Numbered from the stretch's first letter, positions 10,339 through 20,309 are shown. The stretch: DNA of 64,000 nt from Mesoplasma entomophilum (GCF_002804125.1 NZ_CP024966.1:682001-746000); one strand, 5' to 3'. Notes: generated by a model from the sequence alone, not told the origin. Numbers and translations: made by a program.

Positions 10339-11279
10339 AAATCTGAAATATCCTCAATTGCTTTTTCATTTTTAACTTTTGAAGCTTTTTCCATTTCTTC
10401 AGGAACAACTTCTAATATCCTTTCAAATGAAACTTTAGTAAATTCATTCCCAATAATATCTCGCATAAATGTATCAATAACACGATCATAATCAAGTAAG
10501 TCATCATTCATGTATCATTTTCTAACTTTTGCTATCATTTCAAAAATAATAAATGTATCAGCAATTTGAATAGGTCTTTGTAATCTTGGAGAAATCTTAT
10601 AATGGTTTTCAATTAATCCTTCATAGTGGTTGAATAAATATTGCATTAATTTCCCAGCAACTCTTTCTTTTGGGTAAACATCTTCTTTAATAGAATTTAT
10701 TGCACAAATATTTGTAGCAACTGTTTCATTTTCTAATTTAGCTGGTAAGACTCCAGGTGTGTCTAATAATGAAATAAATTGTGATAAATGAATTAATTGA
10801 ATTCCTCTTGTTAATCCCGGTTTATTTCCAGCTTTAACACTTTTGTTTTTAATTAATCTATTGATAAAAGTTGATTTTCCAACATTTGGAATTCCAATAA
10901 CTAAAACATTAATTAATGAATTAACCATTCCCTTTGCTTTATCTTTTTCTTGTTTTTCTTTTGTTGCTTTATTAATTAAATCAATTAATGGTTTAACAAT
11001 ATTTTTTTGTTTATCATCTAATACCATTACAGTGTTATTTTTTTTCTCATAGTATTCAACTCATTCCTGAGTTATTTTTGGATCTGCAATATCTGCTTTT
11101 GATAAAACATATAAAACTGGTTTATTTTTTAGTATTTTTGAAAAAGTTAAATTACGAGATGAATATGGAGCACGAGCATCCAAAATTTCAATTACTAAAT
11201 CAACCACAGGAATTTTTTCTTCAATATTTTTTAAAGTCTTATTCATATGACCTGGAAATCAGTTAAATTCTGCACTCAT
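10332..11279 (-). CDS. rbgA: Ribosome biogenesis GTPase RbgA (YlqF)
   Basis: 315 residues. Circularly permuted GTPase needed for late assembly of the 50S subunit. The permuted motif order is visible: G4 LSKAD and G5-like region first, then G1 IGIPNVGKST and G3 DTPGVL. The N-terminus FNWFPGHMNKTLKNIEEKIP is the YlqF hallmark. The stop TAG follows a UGA Trp codon (DLW) and overlaps rnhB. The gene has its own extended -10 promoter (TGTTATAAT, minus strand, -10 at 11306-11311) just past the rplS terminator. Confidence 0.95.
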
Positions 11280-11305
11280 GTTATTTCTCCTTTTAATCTT
11301 TTTAT

Positions 11306-11311
11306 ATTATA
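11306..11311 (-). promoter_or_regulatory. Extended -10 promoter of rbgA
   Basis: Minus-strand TGTTATAAT is an extended -10 element 26 nt upstream of the rbgA start. It abuts the T-run of the rplS terminator, so termination of one unit and initiation of the next share one short space. Confidence 0.6.
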
Positions 11312-11315
11312 ACAA

Positions 11316-11347
11316 ATAAAAAAACCCTCATTTGACATGAGAGTTAT
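11316..11347 (-). terminator. Intrinsic terminator of the rpsP-rimM-trmD-rplS operon
   Basis: Minus-strand hairpin ACTCTCAT-GTCA-ATGAGGGT (8 bp with one G-T pair) is followed by seven T. It lies 20 nt after the rplS stop. Confidence 0.88.
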
Positions 11348-11366
11348 ATTGTTTAATAATTGACAA

Positions 11367-11753
11367 CTATTTTTTATCAGCTTTTGTTGGTAAGATTTCT
11401 TTAATTCTTGCAGCTTTACCTGATAATTTTCTGATGTAGTAAATTCTAGCTCTACGTACACGTCCACGTTTAACGATAGTAACTTTATCAATGATTGGTG
11501 AGTGTAGTGGGAATGTTCTTTCTACGAATACACCGTTTGATAATTTTCTAACAACAACAGAATAAGTAATACCTGAACCTTGAGTTTTGATTACTAATCC
11601 TTCAAATGTTTGAATACGGAATTTTTCTCCCTCTTTAATTTTAACGTCAACTTTAATAGTATCCCCTGATGTAAAATCTGGTAAGTCGTTACGTAATTGG
11701 TTGTTAATAATAGCGTATTTTGATTGTGTTGTTTTTGTTGCTTTTGATGCCAT
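11367..11753 (-). CDS. rplS: 50S ribosomal protein L19
   Basis: 128 residues, a typical size for L19, which sits at the 30S-50S interface. Family stretches include [41 protein letters not shown] and [21 protein letters not shown]. It is the last gene of the classic rpsP-rimM-trmD-rplS operon. The start lies 1 nt after the trmD stop, and its AAGGAG site is inside the trmD coding end. Confidence 0.98.
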   Translation of the reverse strand: MASKATKTTQSKYAIINNQLRNDLPDFTSGDTIKVDVKIKEGEKFRIQTFEGLVIKTQGSGITYSVVVRKLSNGVFVERTFPLHSPIIDKVTIVKRGRVRRARIYYIRKLSGKAARIKEILPTKADKK

Positions 11754-11754
11754 A

Positions 11755-12486
11755 TTATTTATCTCCTTTCGATTTTTTTAGATTTTCTAATAATTGTATT
11801 TGTACTTTGTTTAATTTTGATTCATCAATTAAATCTGGTCTTTTATTAAAAGTAGATATTAATTGTTGTTCATCTCTTCACTTTTGAATATTAGCATGGT
11901 GTCCACTTAAAAGGACTTCAGGAACTTTGTCTCCCCTATAATCATGGGGTTTGGTGTATACTGGATAATCCAATAAGTTATTTTCAAAACTTTCTTGTTC
12001 ATGTGATTCTGTATTTATAACTCCTGGTAGGATTCTAGTAATTGAATCTAACATTATTAATGAAGGCAATTCTCCACCAGTTAATACATAATCACCAATT
12101 GAAATTTCAATATCAATATATTTCAATATTCTTTCATCAAAACCTTCATAATGTCCACAAACAATAATAATGTGATCATATTCAGCTGCAAATGATTTTG
12201 CAATATTTTGATTTCAAGTTTTTCCTTGTGGAGAAGTTAATACAACAATTGAGTTTTTTGTTTTAACAGATTCAATTGCACTGACAACTGGATCACACAT
12301 TAAAACCATTCCTCTTCCTCCACCAAATTGATATTCATCAACTTGATTATGAGGTAATGTTGTAAAATCTCTTATATCAATAATTTCTAATTCAATTTTT
12401 TCACGCTCTAAAGCTTTTTTAATAATTGATTCAGAAATATAAGACTTAATGATATTTGGAAATAACGTTAGAATTGAATATTTCAT
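11755..12486 (-). CDS. trmD: tRNA (guanine37-N1)-methyltransferase
   Basis: 243 residues. SPOUT methylase that makes m1G37 and prevents +1 frameshifting. Visible motifs: [37 protein letters not shown] and the knot region [17 protein letters not shown], then [16 protein letters not shown] at 12486 shares a base with the rimM stop (TAATG). Three in-frame TGA codons sit where conserved Trp or aromatic residues fall. Confidence 0.97.
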
Positions 12487-12986
12487 TATTTTAATCCTTC
12501 AATGTTTTTTAAAGTTATAATTCTAGATTCATCATCAATGTTATCAGTGTAAACGTCAACCAAAGGCACTCAAAATGCTTTTTCTTCATTTTCTAATAGT
12601 ACTTTGACTAAATCATGATTACCATTAAACATTGTTTCAATAACTTTACCTTTTTGACTGTTATACACAACAGAATAGTAAGTTAAATCATAGAATATTG
12701 AAAATGCATTATTATCATTTAAATATTTAATTTTTTTACCTTTAAATATTTCAACCTCATTAATGTGATTATGCTCTTTAAAGTAAACAACTAAATGACT
12801 TTTTTGCATGCTTATTGATTCAACCTGTTTTGGAGTAATTACATTATTTGTATTTTCAATAAATAAAAGTTTGATTCCATTTATATCGTTAACTTCAATG
12901 TTTTTTTCTAAAGCTATTTTCACAGCCCCTTTTATACCAAATGTGTTGACAATTTTTCCAATAGATAATAAGTTTTTATTTTCCAT
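12486..12986 (-). CDS. rimM: Ribosome maturation factor RimM
   Basis: 166 residues. Helps assemble the 30S head and binds S19. The N-terminus [16 protein letters not shown] is the RimM signature (usually vGkivgthGlkGevkv). The PRC-barrel part [20 protein letters not shown] and the terminal [19 protein letters not shown] (family: ipfv...v..id...rI) follow. Sequence is divergent but length and operon place (between rpsP and trmD) leave little doubt. Confidence 0.93.
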
Positions 12987-13045
12987 TATACTTCCTTGCT
13001 AAAATTTTAAAGTGGTTTTAAAACAAATTCTTAATTCTGCTTGAA

Positions 13046-13315
13046 TTATTTTTTGTTAGCAAGTTTTGCTTCGTGTAATGCTTTCATTACACCTTGTTGT
13101 GATAATAATTCTCTAACAGTTTCAGTTGGTTGAGCTCCATTTTGTAATCATTTTAAAGCTAATTCATTGTTAATTTTAACTTCTGATTTTAATGGATCAA
13201 ATGTTCCAATTAATTCTATGTATTGACCATTACGGTTAACTCTTGAATCAGCAGCAACGATTCTGTAGAAAGGTGCTTGTTTTTTACCAATTCTTTTTAA
13301 TCTAATTTTTACCAT
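13046..13315 (-). CDS. rpsP: 30S ribosomal protein S16
   Basis: 89 residues. [20 protein letters not shown] is the canonical S16 N-terminus; [12 protein letters not shown] and [19 protein letters not shown] follow. The true start is ATG 13315, with an AGGAGG site, rather than the longer upstream frame. It is first in the rpsP-rimM-trmD-rplS operon, behind a good promoter at 13348-13375. Confidence 0.98.
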
Positions 13316-13347
13316 GTTTCCTCCTATAATTTTTAAAACCTTATTTA

Positions 13348-13375
13348 ATTTTACTAAAAATAAAAAGGGTGTCAA
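13348..13375 (-). promoter_or_regulatory. Promoter of the rpsP operon
   Basis: On the minus strand, consensus -35 TTGACA, 16-nt spacer and -10 TAAAAT lie 32-60 nt upstream of the rpsP ATG, giving a short leader. This is the best -35 box seen in the window. Confidence 0.8.
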
Positions 13376-13401
13376 GTAAAACTACTTAACTTCCCTAATT
13401 T

Positions 13402-14271
13402 TTATTTATATCTATGGTTTATTGGTCTCATTCTTCATTCAACAATACTGAATATTGAGAAAGCAACTGTATATCTAAGCATATTTCATGCAAATATTGA
13501 TAAAAGTATAAAGAAGTTGATATCCGTAACATTTTCCAATTTGCCATCTGAATGATGGTGTTCTTCATGGAATAACTGTATTGAATGCTCATGAATGTGG
13601 TCATGACTACTTGTTAAACCGTCTAAATACATCCCTAATATGAACATACCTGTTGAAATCACAGATGCTAATATAATCATTACTGGTATTGGTACAAACC
13701 TTTTGAATCTTGCCTTTGTTTTATCTGTATCTCTATGTATTGGTGAATTATTAAAAAATACATTAAACACAGCTCATACCATTCAAACTATCAAGATATT
13801 TTGAGGTGCTTCAATTGTAGTTGATCAAATACCGTGCTCTCCACCGTGAATTGCAAAATGGATAAAAGGATTTAAAAATCCTATGATTGATGAAAAAATT
13901 GGGCCAAGTGTAGCAATTGAAATACAAATAAATGCAATATCCAAAAATCTAAAATCAATCCATAATTGACCTGAACCAACTGGCAATGCAATTTTTTCAA
14001 AGAAAATATCTATAGCACTAACCGTTGCTGTTAAAGCTAAAAATACAGAAGTAAGTACCATTTTATAAATAAGTCTTCTTCTAGACATTTTAAACTCAAT
14101 AGATAATTTAAATTCGTTTTTTTCAATATGATCATGTTGACCTCTATCATCAAAATGATGTATACCATGATAATGATCTTCTTTTTTATGCTCCAAATTA
14201 TTAATTTCTTCTTCTTCAAGTAGACTTATATCTTTTAAGTAAGCCTCATATTCTTTTTTATTCTTTTTCAT
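13402..14271 (-). CDS. ECF transporter S component-like membrane protein with histidine clusters
   Basis: 289 residues. Membrane segments start near residue 70 (IYKMVLTSVFLALTATVSAI) and the SGQLWIDFRFLDIAFICISI-TLGPIFSSIIGFL region resembles the fold of energy-coupling-factor substrate-binding subunits (FolT/HmpT-like). Unusual are two histidine clusters: seven His among residues 28-48, before the first membrane helix, and eight His among residues 223-240, in a loop between helices (HDHIHEH, HEEHHH). These could bind or buffer a divalent metal. The substrate is not identifiable; metal, folate or another vitamin are possible. It stands alone between the rpsP operon and divergent ppa. Confidence 0.72.
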
Positions 14272-14380
14272 GATTCTCCTAATTTATAAAAATTATAAAT
14301 AAGAATTTTAACTTTTTCAAGTAAATATTAAAAAATAAATTAATATAAGATAAAATAAAAAAAGAAAAGAGGAAATTAAT

Positions 14381-14944
14381 ATGTCAAAAAACAATGTATT
14401 AGATATGATCGTTGAAATTCCTAAAGGTTCATCTAATAAATATGAAGTAGATGCAAAAACTGGAAGAATTATTTTGGATAGAGTTTTATATGGAGCTAAC
14501 TTTTATCCAGGTGAATATGGAATGGTTGAAAACACACTTGATTGAGATGGAGATCCATTAGATGTTATTAGTTTATGTACTTACCCAACAATGCCAGGTG
14601 TTCAAGTAAGTGTTAGAATCTTAGGTTCAATAAAAATGATTGATGCTGGAGAAATTGATACTAAACTATTTGGAGTATTTAACGATGACCCAAGATTTAG
14701 TTCTTATGAAAAATTAGAAGATGTACCTCAACATTTACGTGATGAAATTGAAAACTTCTTCTTACAATACAAGGCTTTACAAAAAAAATCAGTAAAAATT
14801 AACGGTTGAGGAACTTTAGAAGAAGCAATCGAAGAATTACATGAATGTAAAGAAAGATTTGCTGAATACAAAGACAGACTTGAAGCTGGTGAAAGAGACT
14901 TAATCTTAGCTGAGTGAAAAGCAAAAGGAATTGGACAAGGATAA
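14381..14944 (+). CDS. ppa: Inorganic pyrophosphatase
   Basis: 187 residues, soluble family I enzyme hydrolysing PPi to phosphate. Motifs: MIVEIPKGSSNKYEVD, FYPGEYGMVENTLDWDGDPLD with the DxDPLD catalytic stretch, DDPRF and LQYKALQKKSVKINGWG. Divergent from the ECF S-like gene, with an AGAGGAAA ribosome site. A strong terminator follows. Confidence 0.97.
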
Positions 14945-14945
14945 T

Positions 14946-14972
14946 TTGAACAACTTTAAGTTGTTTTTTTTA
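14946..14972 (+). terminator. Intrinsic terminator of ppa
   Basis: Hairpin AACAAC-TTTA-AGTTGTT followed by eight T, 4 nt past the ppa stop. Confidence 0.9.
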
Positions 14973-14973
14973 T

Positions 14974-15000
14974 GTTAAAAAGAAAGGTTTAACCTTTCTC
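14974..15000 (-). terminator. Intrinsic terminator of the 264-residue membrane protein gene
   Basis: Minus-strand hairpin AGAAAGGTT-AAACCTTTCT followed by T4, directly after the stop at 15001. It is back-to-back with the ppa terminator at a convergent junction. Confidence 0.85.
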
Positions 15001-15795
15001 TTACATATATACGAATGGACCAACTCATTTAGAATTTTCTCAAAAATCAGCATTTTTGATTAAAGGTAAATAACTTATTTTAATGTTTTGCGCATAAGTT
15101 CTAGCACTTACAAAATCTTGTGTGTAATCTTCCAATGCTAATTTGACCAATGAACTAATTTCATTACTATAGTTATACTCAATTGCTTCTTTTACCTTAA
15201 ATGAAAATAAATAAGATATTATCATTGAAATCAAACCAATAAAGAATAAAACTGAAAACATTGGTATTTTTCAAACTCAAAGAATGATCTTATCTATATT
15301 TTCATTTGTTTTTCCGCTCATATATCCAAATAGAATGCAGTTCATTAATAAACATATACACATTAGTGATAATGATAAGAACGGAATAGTTATTAATAAT
15401 CATTTATATCCTCTAACTAAGCCATTTTTTTCATTTATTTTTGACGCAATTCATAATCTTGAAATAATATAATCGATTTCATAACCTACTGATTCAAATA
15501 TTTTTTTTGATATTACTATTTGTTTTTTGCTTTTATTTAAATTTCTAAAAAGATTAATGTAATTTTCTGTATCCGCATAAATGATCTCATAATCTGCTAA
15601 AAGATAAATTCTTTTAAACTGCTCGATTATTCTTTCAATTTCTTTTGAACTAATCACATCATTATATGAATTGATTCTTGGTACCTGATAATTGATGTAT
15701 GCCCTATTAAAATACAACACTGAAAATAGCAACGATATCATTACAATAAAGTTAACTATTAGTAGCATTAAATTTATAATAAATAAACTATCCAT
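15001..15795 (-). CDS. Membrane protein, possibly a degenerate YugP-type zinc metallopeptidase
   Basis: 264 residues with an N-terminal membrane segment (residues 4-28), a soluble part, and two later hydrophobic segments near 155-175 and 190-215. The layout, and the stretch QIVISKKIFESVGYEIDYIISRL where YugP-like proteins have a beta strand and the AAHExxH helix, suggest a relic of that family. However, the HExxH zinc motif is absent, so it could not be a peptidase by that mechanism. The family link is an inference from weak similarity; the safe call is an uncharacterised membrane protein. It is monocistronic, with its own terminator. Confidence 0.6.
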
Positions 15796-15814
15796 TGTAT
15801 CACCTATAATGATT

Positions 15815-15843
15815 ATAAAAAAAATAACACCTAAGTGTTATAA
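15815..15843 (-). terminator. Intrinsic terminator of the scpA-yebC operon
   Basis: Minus-strand hairpin ATAACACTTAGGTGTTAT followed by eight T, about 15 nt after the yebC stop. Confidence 0.9.
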
Positions 15844-15858
15844 AAAGATTTTTATTAA

Positions 15859-16572
15859 TTAAATAGCTGCATTATGATATACGTTTTGTACATCTTCTAA
15901 TTCATCAAGTTTATCTAATAATGTTTGTAATTGTTGTTTTAATTCAGCATCAGTTACTTCAATATAATCATCAGTTGGGATTAATTTAATTTCTGCCATT
16001 AAGTATTCTTCAATTCCTAATTCATCTAATGAATGTTTAACTGCATTAAAAGATTTGTAAGGAGCTGTAACAATAATCATATCTTCTTCGACTTCGACAT
16101 CATTAACATCAACTTCGCTCATCATTAATTGTTCAAGCACATCTTCTTCTGTTTTGCCTTTAAAAGCAAACATTGAAACTTCCTCAAACATAAATGCAAC
16201 CTTACCTTCTGGATTACCATTGTTTTTATTAAAAACTTCTCTAATGTTTGCTGCTGCTCGATTAACATTACTTGTTAATGCATCAACAATAATAGCTGTG
16301 TTTCCTGGACCCATTCCTTCGTATCTATTTGATACATAGTTTTCAGCATCTCCACCAGTCGCTCTTTTGATAGCTCTATCAATAACATCTTTTGGAATTT
16401 GATTTGATTTAGCTTTATCAATTAAAGTTCTTAATGCTAAGTTTGATGTTGGATCTGAACCACCGGCTTTAGCTGCCATATAAATTTCTTTACTTGCTCT
16501 ACCATTAGCTGCTGACTTTTTAGCAGCTGTTTTCGCCATTGAAGCGGCACGGACTTCGTGTGCTCTTCCCAT
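15859..16572 (-). CDS. yebC: YebC/PmpR family protein
   Basis: 237 residues, the usual length. Starts MGRAHEVRAASMAKTAAKKS (family: MgRhseiryrkakkDaarsK) and continues with NLALRTLIDKAKSNQIPKDV, YEGMGPGNTAIIVDALT and NRAAANIREVFNKNNG. Members act as transcription regulators or, as shown for some, as ribosome-associated factors that ease translation of proline stretches. Last gene of an operon with scpA, scpB, rluB and the deoxynucleoside kinase; it starts 1 nt after the kinase stop. Confidence 0.96.
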   Translation of the reverse strand: MGRAHEVRAASMAKTAAKKSAANGRASKEIYMAAKAGGSDPTSNLALRTLIDKAKSNQIPKDVIDRAIKRATGGDAENYVSNRYEGMGPGNTAIIVDALTSNVNRAAANIREVFNKNNGNPEGKVAFMFEEVSMFAFKGKTEEDVLEQLMMSEVDVNDVEVEEDMIIVTAPYKSFNAVKHSLDELGIEEYLMAEIKLIPTDDYIEVTDAELKQQLQTLLDKLDELEDVQNVYHNAAI

Positions 16573-16573
16573 A

Positions 16574-17194
16574 TTAAATCTCCTTCTTAATTTTTTCTAT
16601 ATTTCGTATAACTTCTTCAACTTTCTCATCTAAGTTATTGTTGTTAGCATCAATAACTAAAAATGGAAAATCATTTTTATGTTCTTGGTAATATTCTTCA
16701 TATGATTCATTTAAAATTTTTCAGTACTCATTATCAATACTTAATTCTGCTGATCTTCCACGTTCATTAATTCTTCTAATTGAAGTTTCATCAGAAACTT
16801 TTAAGTATACAACTAAATCAAATTTTAATCTGTCGTTTGGATATTTTAAATTTTCAGAAACTACATATTGAAAGAAATCACAATATGTTTTGTAATCCAT
16901 ATCATCAACATTCCCCATTTTATGACCAACATTCATGAATATTGGATCTTCAATAATTGTTCTATCAAAAATTTTGTTTTTTAAATCTTTGGCTGCAAAT
17001 AATTGTTTTGATCTTGCTGTTAACATGAATATTTGCATTCTAAAAGCATAAGCCTTAATATCTTTGTAATAATCTTCAAAGTAGGGGTTTTCATCTATTG
17101 GCTCAGGAAATATTTCATAATTTAATCTTTCTGATAATTCTTGTGATATTGATGATTTACCTGCTCCTACTGTTCCAAAAATTGCTATTTTCAT
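16574..17194 (-). CDS. Deoxynucleoside kinase (deoxyadenosine/deoxyguanosine kinase family)
   Basis: 206 residues. Phosphorylates salvaged deoxynucleosides to their monophosphates. P-loop GTVGAGKSS at residues 7-15, the DRT motif (D77-R78-T79, in IFDRTIIEDPIF) and the lid arginines in RINERGRSAEL place it in the dCK/dGK family common in mollicutes. Purine preference is typical for this group but cannot be fixed by eye. It would consume deoxyguanosine, the inferred ligand of the nrd riboswitch, which links salvage to control of reduction. Cotranscribed between rluB and yebC. Confidence 0.92.
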
Positions 17195-17207
17195 AATTTA
17201 TACCTCT

Positions 17208-17963
17208 TTATTTAATTTTTAAGTCTTCTTTTCTTTTTGTTGATTGATAAATTCCATAGAATTTTTTAACCTCATGAGGTTTTAATTCTCTATATCTTCC
17301 AACTTCTAAATCATCAACTTCTAAAAATTCAATTTTAGTTCTTTTTAATTTCATTAAGTTAGCTTCAATAGCTGAAAACATTTGCTTAACGTGGTGTTTT
17401 TTACCTTCTGCAATTGTCATTTCAATAATTGATTGATCTTTTTCTTGATCATAATTTAATAATTCTGCTTGAATTGCTTTTGTAAAGTAATCATCTTCAA
17501 TTTTTACACCTTTAAGTAATTGGTTTACTTGTTGTTTTGAAACTTTACCTTTACATAAACCTTGATAAGTTTTAAAGAATTCATATCTTGGGTGCATAAC
17601 AAAATTTGCAAATTCACCATCATTAGTCATTATAATTAAGCCACTAACATCATAATCAAGTCTTCCAACAGGATAAACTCGCGTTGGTACGTCTTTAAAA
17701 TAATCTGCAACTGTTTTACGTTGTTTAGGATCATACATTGTTGTTAAAACAAGTCTTGGTTTATTAAATAAATAATAAAACTTTTCATTGTTTTTAGTTG
17801 TTTGTTTCCCATTAACTTCAATATCAGCATCAGGACTTGTTTTGAAACCAAGCTCAGTAATTACCACACCATTAACTTTAACTTTACCTTCAACAATTAA
17901 TTTTTCTGCATTTCTTCTTGAAGTTACTCCCCTAGCTGAAATAATTTTTTGTAATCTTTCCAT
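17208..17963 (-). CDS. rluB: Pseudouridine synthase, RluB/RsuA family
   Basis: 251 residues. N-terminal S4 RNA-binding domain (MERLQKIISARGVTSRRNAE onward), then the catalytic motif GRLDYDVSGL with Asp103. Modifies a 23S rRNA uridine (RluB-type) or a 16S one (RsuA-type); the scpB-rluB pairing as in Bacillus favours RluB. The start at 17963 shares one base with the scpB stop. Confidence 0.93.
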   Translation of the reverse strand: MERLQKIISARGVTSRRNAEKLIVEGKVKVNGVVITELGFKTSPDADIEVNGKQTTKNNEKFYYLFNKPRLVLTTMYDPKQRKTVADYFKDVPTRVYPVGRLDYDVSGLIIMTNDGEFANFVMHPRYEFFKTYQGLCKGKVSKQQVNQLLKGVKIEDDYFTKAIQAELLNYDQEKDQSIIEMTIAEGKKHHVKQMFSAIEANLMKLKRTKIEFLEVDDLEVGRYRELKPHEVKKFYGIYQSTKRKEDLKIK

Positions 17964-18592
17964 TAAAAAATTTCCTCTGAGCCATCTTCATTAAAAACAT
18001 CATCTTCTGAAACCATTTCCTCGGTTATTTTTGTGTCTTCATCAAAATCATTTTCATCATTTTCATTTTTATATGAAGCAAAATCAATTTGTGGTAGCGC
18101 TTCAAAACCACCTGTAATATTGAATAACTTGAAGAAGTTATCTGTAATTGTATATAGGTTTGCTCCTGTTGAAGTTTTACCAACAGCTTTGATTAATTTT
18201 TTTTGTCTTAATCTGTAAATTTGGTATGAACATTCAGCCTGTCTTATTAACTCAATATCATGCTTTGAGATTGGTCCTTTATAAACAATTATTGATAAAA
18301 CTTCGATGCTTGAATTTGATAATCTAGAGTTGTTAACTTCTAATTCTAATTTTGCAAAATATTCATGTAATTCTGGTTTAGTCTGTAATCTATATTTATT
18401 TTTTCCAAACTTTTGAATTGAAAATGCAGAATCAACATCTGAAGAATATTTTTTTTCTAACTCCAAAATAGTTTCTTGAATTGTTACTGGTCTAACATCT
18501 TCTAATACATTTTGTAAGTCTAGTAAACTAATACCTTCATCACCATAAACAAACAATAAACCTTCAACTACAGCTTTAATATTATTATTCAT
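17963..18592 (-). CDS. scpB: Segregation and condensation protein ScpB
   Basis: 209 residues. Winged-helix partner of SMC-ScpA in chromosome condensation. Family blocks: NIKAVVEGLLFVYGDEGISL, LSNSSIEVLSIIVYKGPISK and YQIYRLRQKKLIKAVGKTST. The C-terminal tail is highly acidic (about residues 175-209). It overlaps the scpA end by 8 nt, as expected for a stoichiometric complex. Confidence 0.95.
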   Translation of the reverse strand: MNNNIKAVVEGLLFVYGDEGISLLDLQNVLEDVRPVTIQETILELEKKYSSDVDSAFSIQKFGKNKYRLQTKPELHEYFAKLELEVNNSRLSNSSIEVLSIIVYKGPISKHDIELIRQAECSYQIYRLRQKKLIKAVGKTSTGANLYTITDNFFKLFNITGGFEALPQIDFASYKNENDENDFDEDTKITEEMVSEDDVFNEDGSEEIF

Positions 18593-19418
18593 AATCTTCT
18601 ACCTCTTCTATTCTTTTCAAAATTGATTCGTCAGCTAAAGCTTCTGAAGTAAATCTAAATTCCAACGTGTCATTTTTTTGGTTAATAACTGCAACTTGAT
18701 GTCTAACCATATCTAATACAGCCAAAAAAGTGGAAATTAAGTTAATTAAATTTAATTCATATCCACTAATAACTTCTTCAAGCTTTCATTCTTTGTGTTT
18801 ATTTGTTTTCATAACATCAACAATTGATCTAGCAATTACTTGTGGTGAAATAATTTCATTTTGAATTGGTGCGTATGCGTCTTCTAAAAGCATGCTTTCA
18901 TCATATTCAAAATCATCATTAAAGTTTTGTGCTCTTTGTAATATAGATTGAAAGATATCAGCAAACTCATCAATACCTATATTTAAAGGATCAAGCATTA
19001 ATTCGTCATTTCTATCAGCAATTGATTGAACGAATGATTTTTTAGTTTTTGGTTTTGAGTAAGTGTTTAAATATTCTTCTTGCTTATTGTAAAAATACTC
19101 ACTAACTTCTTTAATTTGTCCATATTGATTAATTTGTTCAAGCAAATCTTCAAACATAAACTCATCTTGCAATTCTTCTTCGTCTTTTGGAAGCAAAATT
19201 CTTGATTTCATTTCGATCATTTGAGCAGCCATAACTAAGTATTCACTTGCTAATTCAATATCTAATTTTTGTTGGCTTTCAATGTATTTTAAATACTGAT
19301 CAATTATTTCACTTAAGTTAATTTCAAAAATATCAATTTTTTTATCCTTAACCATATTTCATAGCAAGTCCAAGGGACCTGAGAAATTGGAAATGTTTAA
19401 TTCGTCTCAATGTTGCAT
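18585..19418 (-). CDS. scpA: Segregation and condensation protein ScpA (kleisin)
   Basis: 277 residues. N-terminus ISNFSGPLDLLWNMVKDKKI is the ScpA kleisin hallmark, followed by EYLVMAAQMIEMKSRILLP. The true start is ATG 19418 (MQHWDEL), with an AAGGAGAAA site; two TGA Trp codons lie in the first 25 residues. First gene of scpA-scpB-rluB-kinase-yebC. Confidence 0.95.
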
Positions 19419-19469
19419 GTTATTTCTCCTTAGTTATTTATTATTTTATAATAAATTGACCCTTTTTTC

Positions 19470-20309
19470 CTATTTATTAACTTGATTTAACTTTATTAAT
19501 TTTATTAATTCGCCATCATTTTTTAAATCTCTATGCATTTGGATTAATGTTCTTGATACTAAAATAAAAAGTAATTCAGTTTCTAATGCTATATTATATT
19601 TTGATTTGGGATCTGTGAAAGAATGCTCAAGATTATTCCTTAACTTTCTAATATAATGGAAAGATACAGATTTGTTTAATGTTTTTAAATATTCAGCAAA
19701 AGCTAATTTTCTAACTGTTGTTTTAAATAAAGGCATTGATACAGAATCAAAATCTTTTGTAAAAATATAATTGCTCTTTATGTCAATGGTTTTAAGGTTA
19801 TACTTATTAACAAGAAAAACGTTAATAAACATCAATTTGTCAAAAATTGAATATAAATATTTATACATCACTAACTGATCATGAAATTCTAATTCATTAA
19901 TTGCAAAACGCTCATTAACACTATCATAACATTTACTTTTTGTTGATTTGTTTATGTAATAATTAACAATCATTTTAATTTCTGAATAAATGTAAAAATT
20001 AAAAAAATAATTTTTAATTGTCATTAGTGAAAGCAACGTTTTTAAAAGATATAAAAACTCATGCGTATCTTTTGTTGAAGGAATAATTTTATTTGGCTTT
20101 ATGTCAATTTCAAGAATTCGATTATTTTTAACTAAATTAATATTTAATCTATGAGAAATTGTTGAATCTTTTAAAATTACTTCGTCAATCATATTACCTA
20201 TAAAAAATAATATATCGTCGGCCTCGGATTGTTTAATTCTTTTGTTTTTAACAATTTTAATTAATTGCTTTATTTTTTCACAATGCTCATTAAGTTTTAA
20301 TTCATTCAT
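19470..20309 (-). CDS. Unknown 279-residue protein with HEPN-like RNxxxH motif
   Basis: Not recognised as a named family. The all-helical C-terminal half has KYLYSIFDKLMFINVFL (residues ~150-166) and later YIRKLRNNLEHSF, in which R224-N225-N-L-E-H229 fits the R-x4-H active-site motif of HEPN ribonucleases. Spacing to the earlier helix carrying D157/K158 also fits a HEPN four-helix bundle. The fold assignment is my inference. It is the last gene after argS, a permease-like protein and a 189-residue protein, all closely spaced, and ends before scpA. There is no obvious partner nucleotidyltransferase (MNT) next to it. Confidence 0.72.
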   Translation of the reverse strand: MNELKLNEHCEKIKQLIKIVKNKRIKQSEADDILFFIGNMIDEVILKDSTISHRLNINLVKNNRILEIDIKPNKIIPSTKDTHEFLYLLKTLLSLMTIKNYFFNFYIYSEIKMIVNYYINKSTKSKCYDSVNERFAINELEFHDQLVMYKYLYSIFDKLMFINVFLVNKYNLKTIDIKSNYIFTKDFDSVSMPLFKTTVRKLAFAEYLKTLNKSVSFHYIRKLRNNLEHSFTDPKSKYNIALETELLFILVSRTLIQMHRDLKNDGELIKLIKLNQVNK

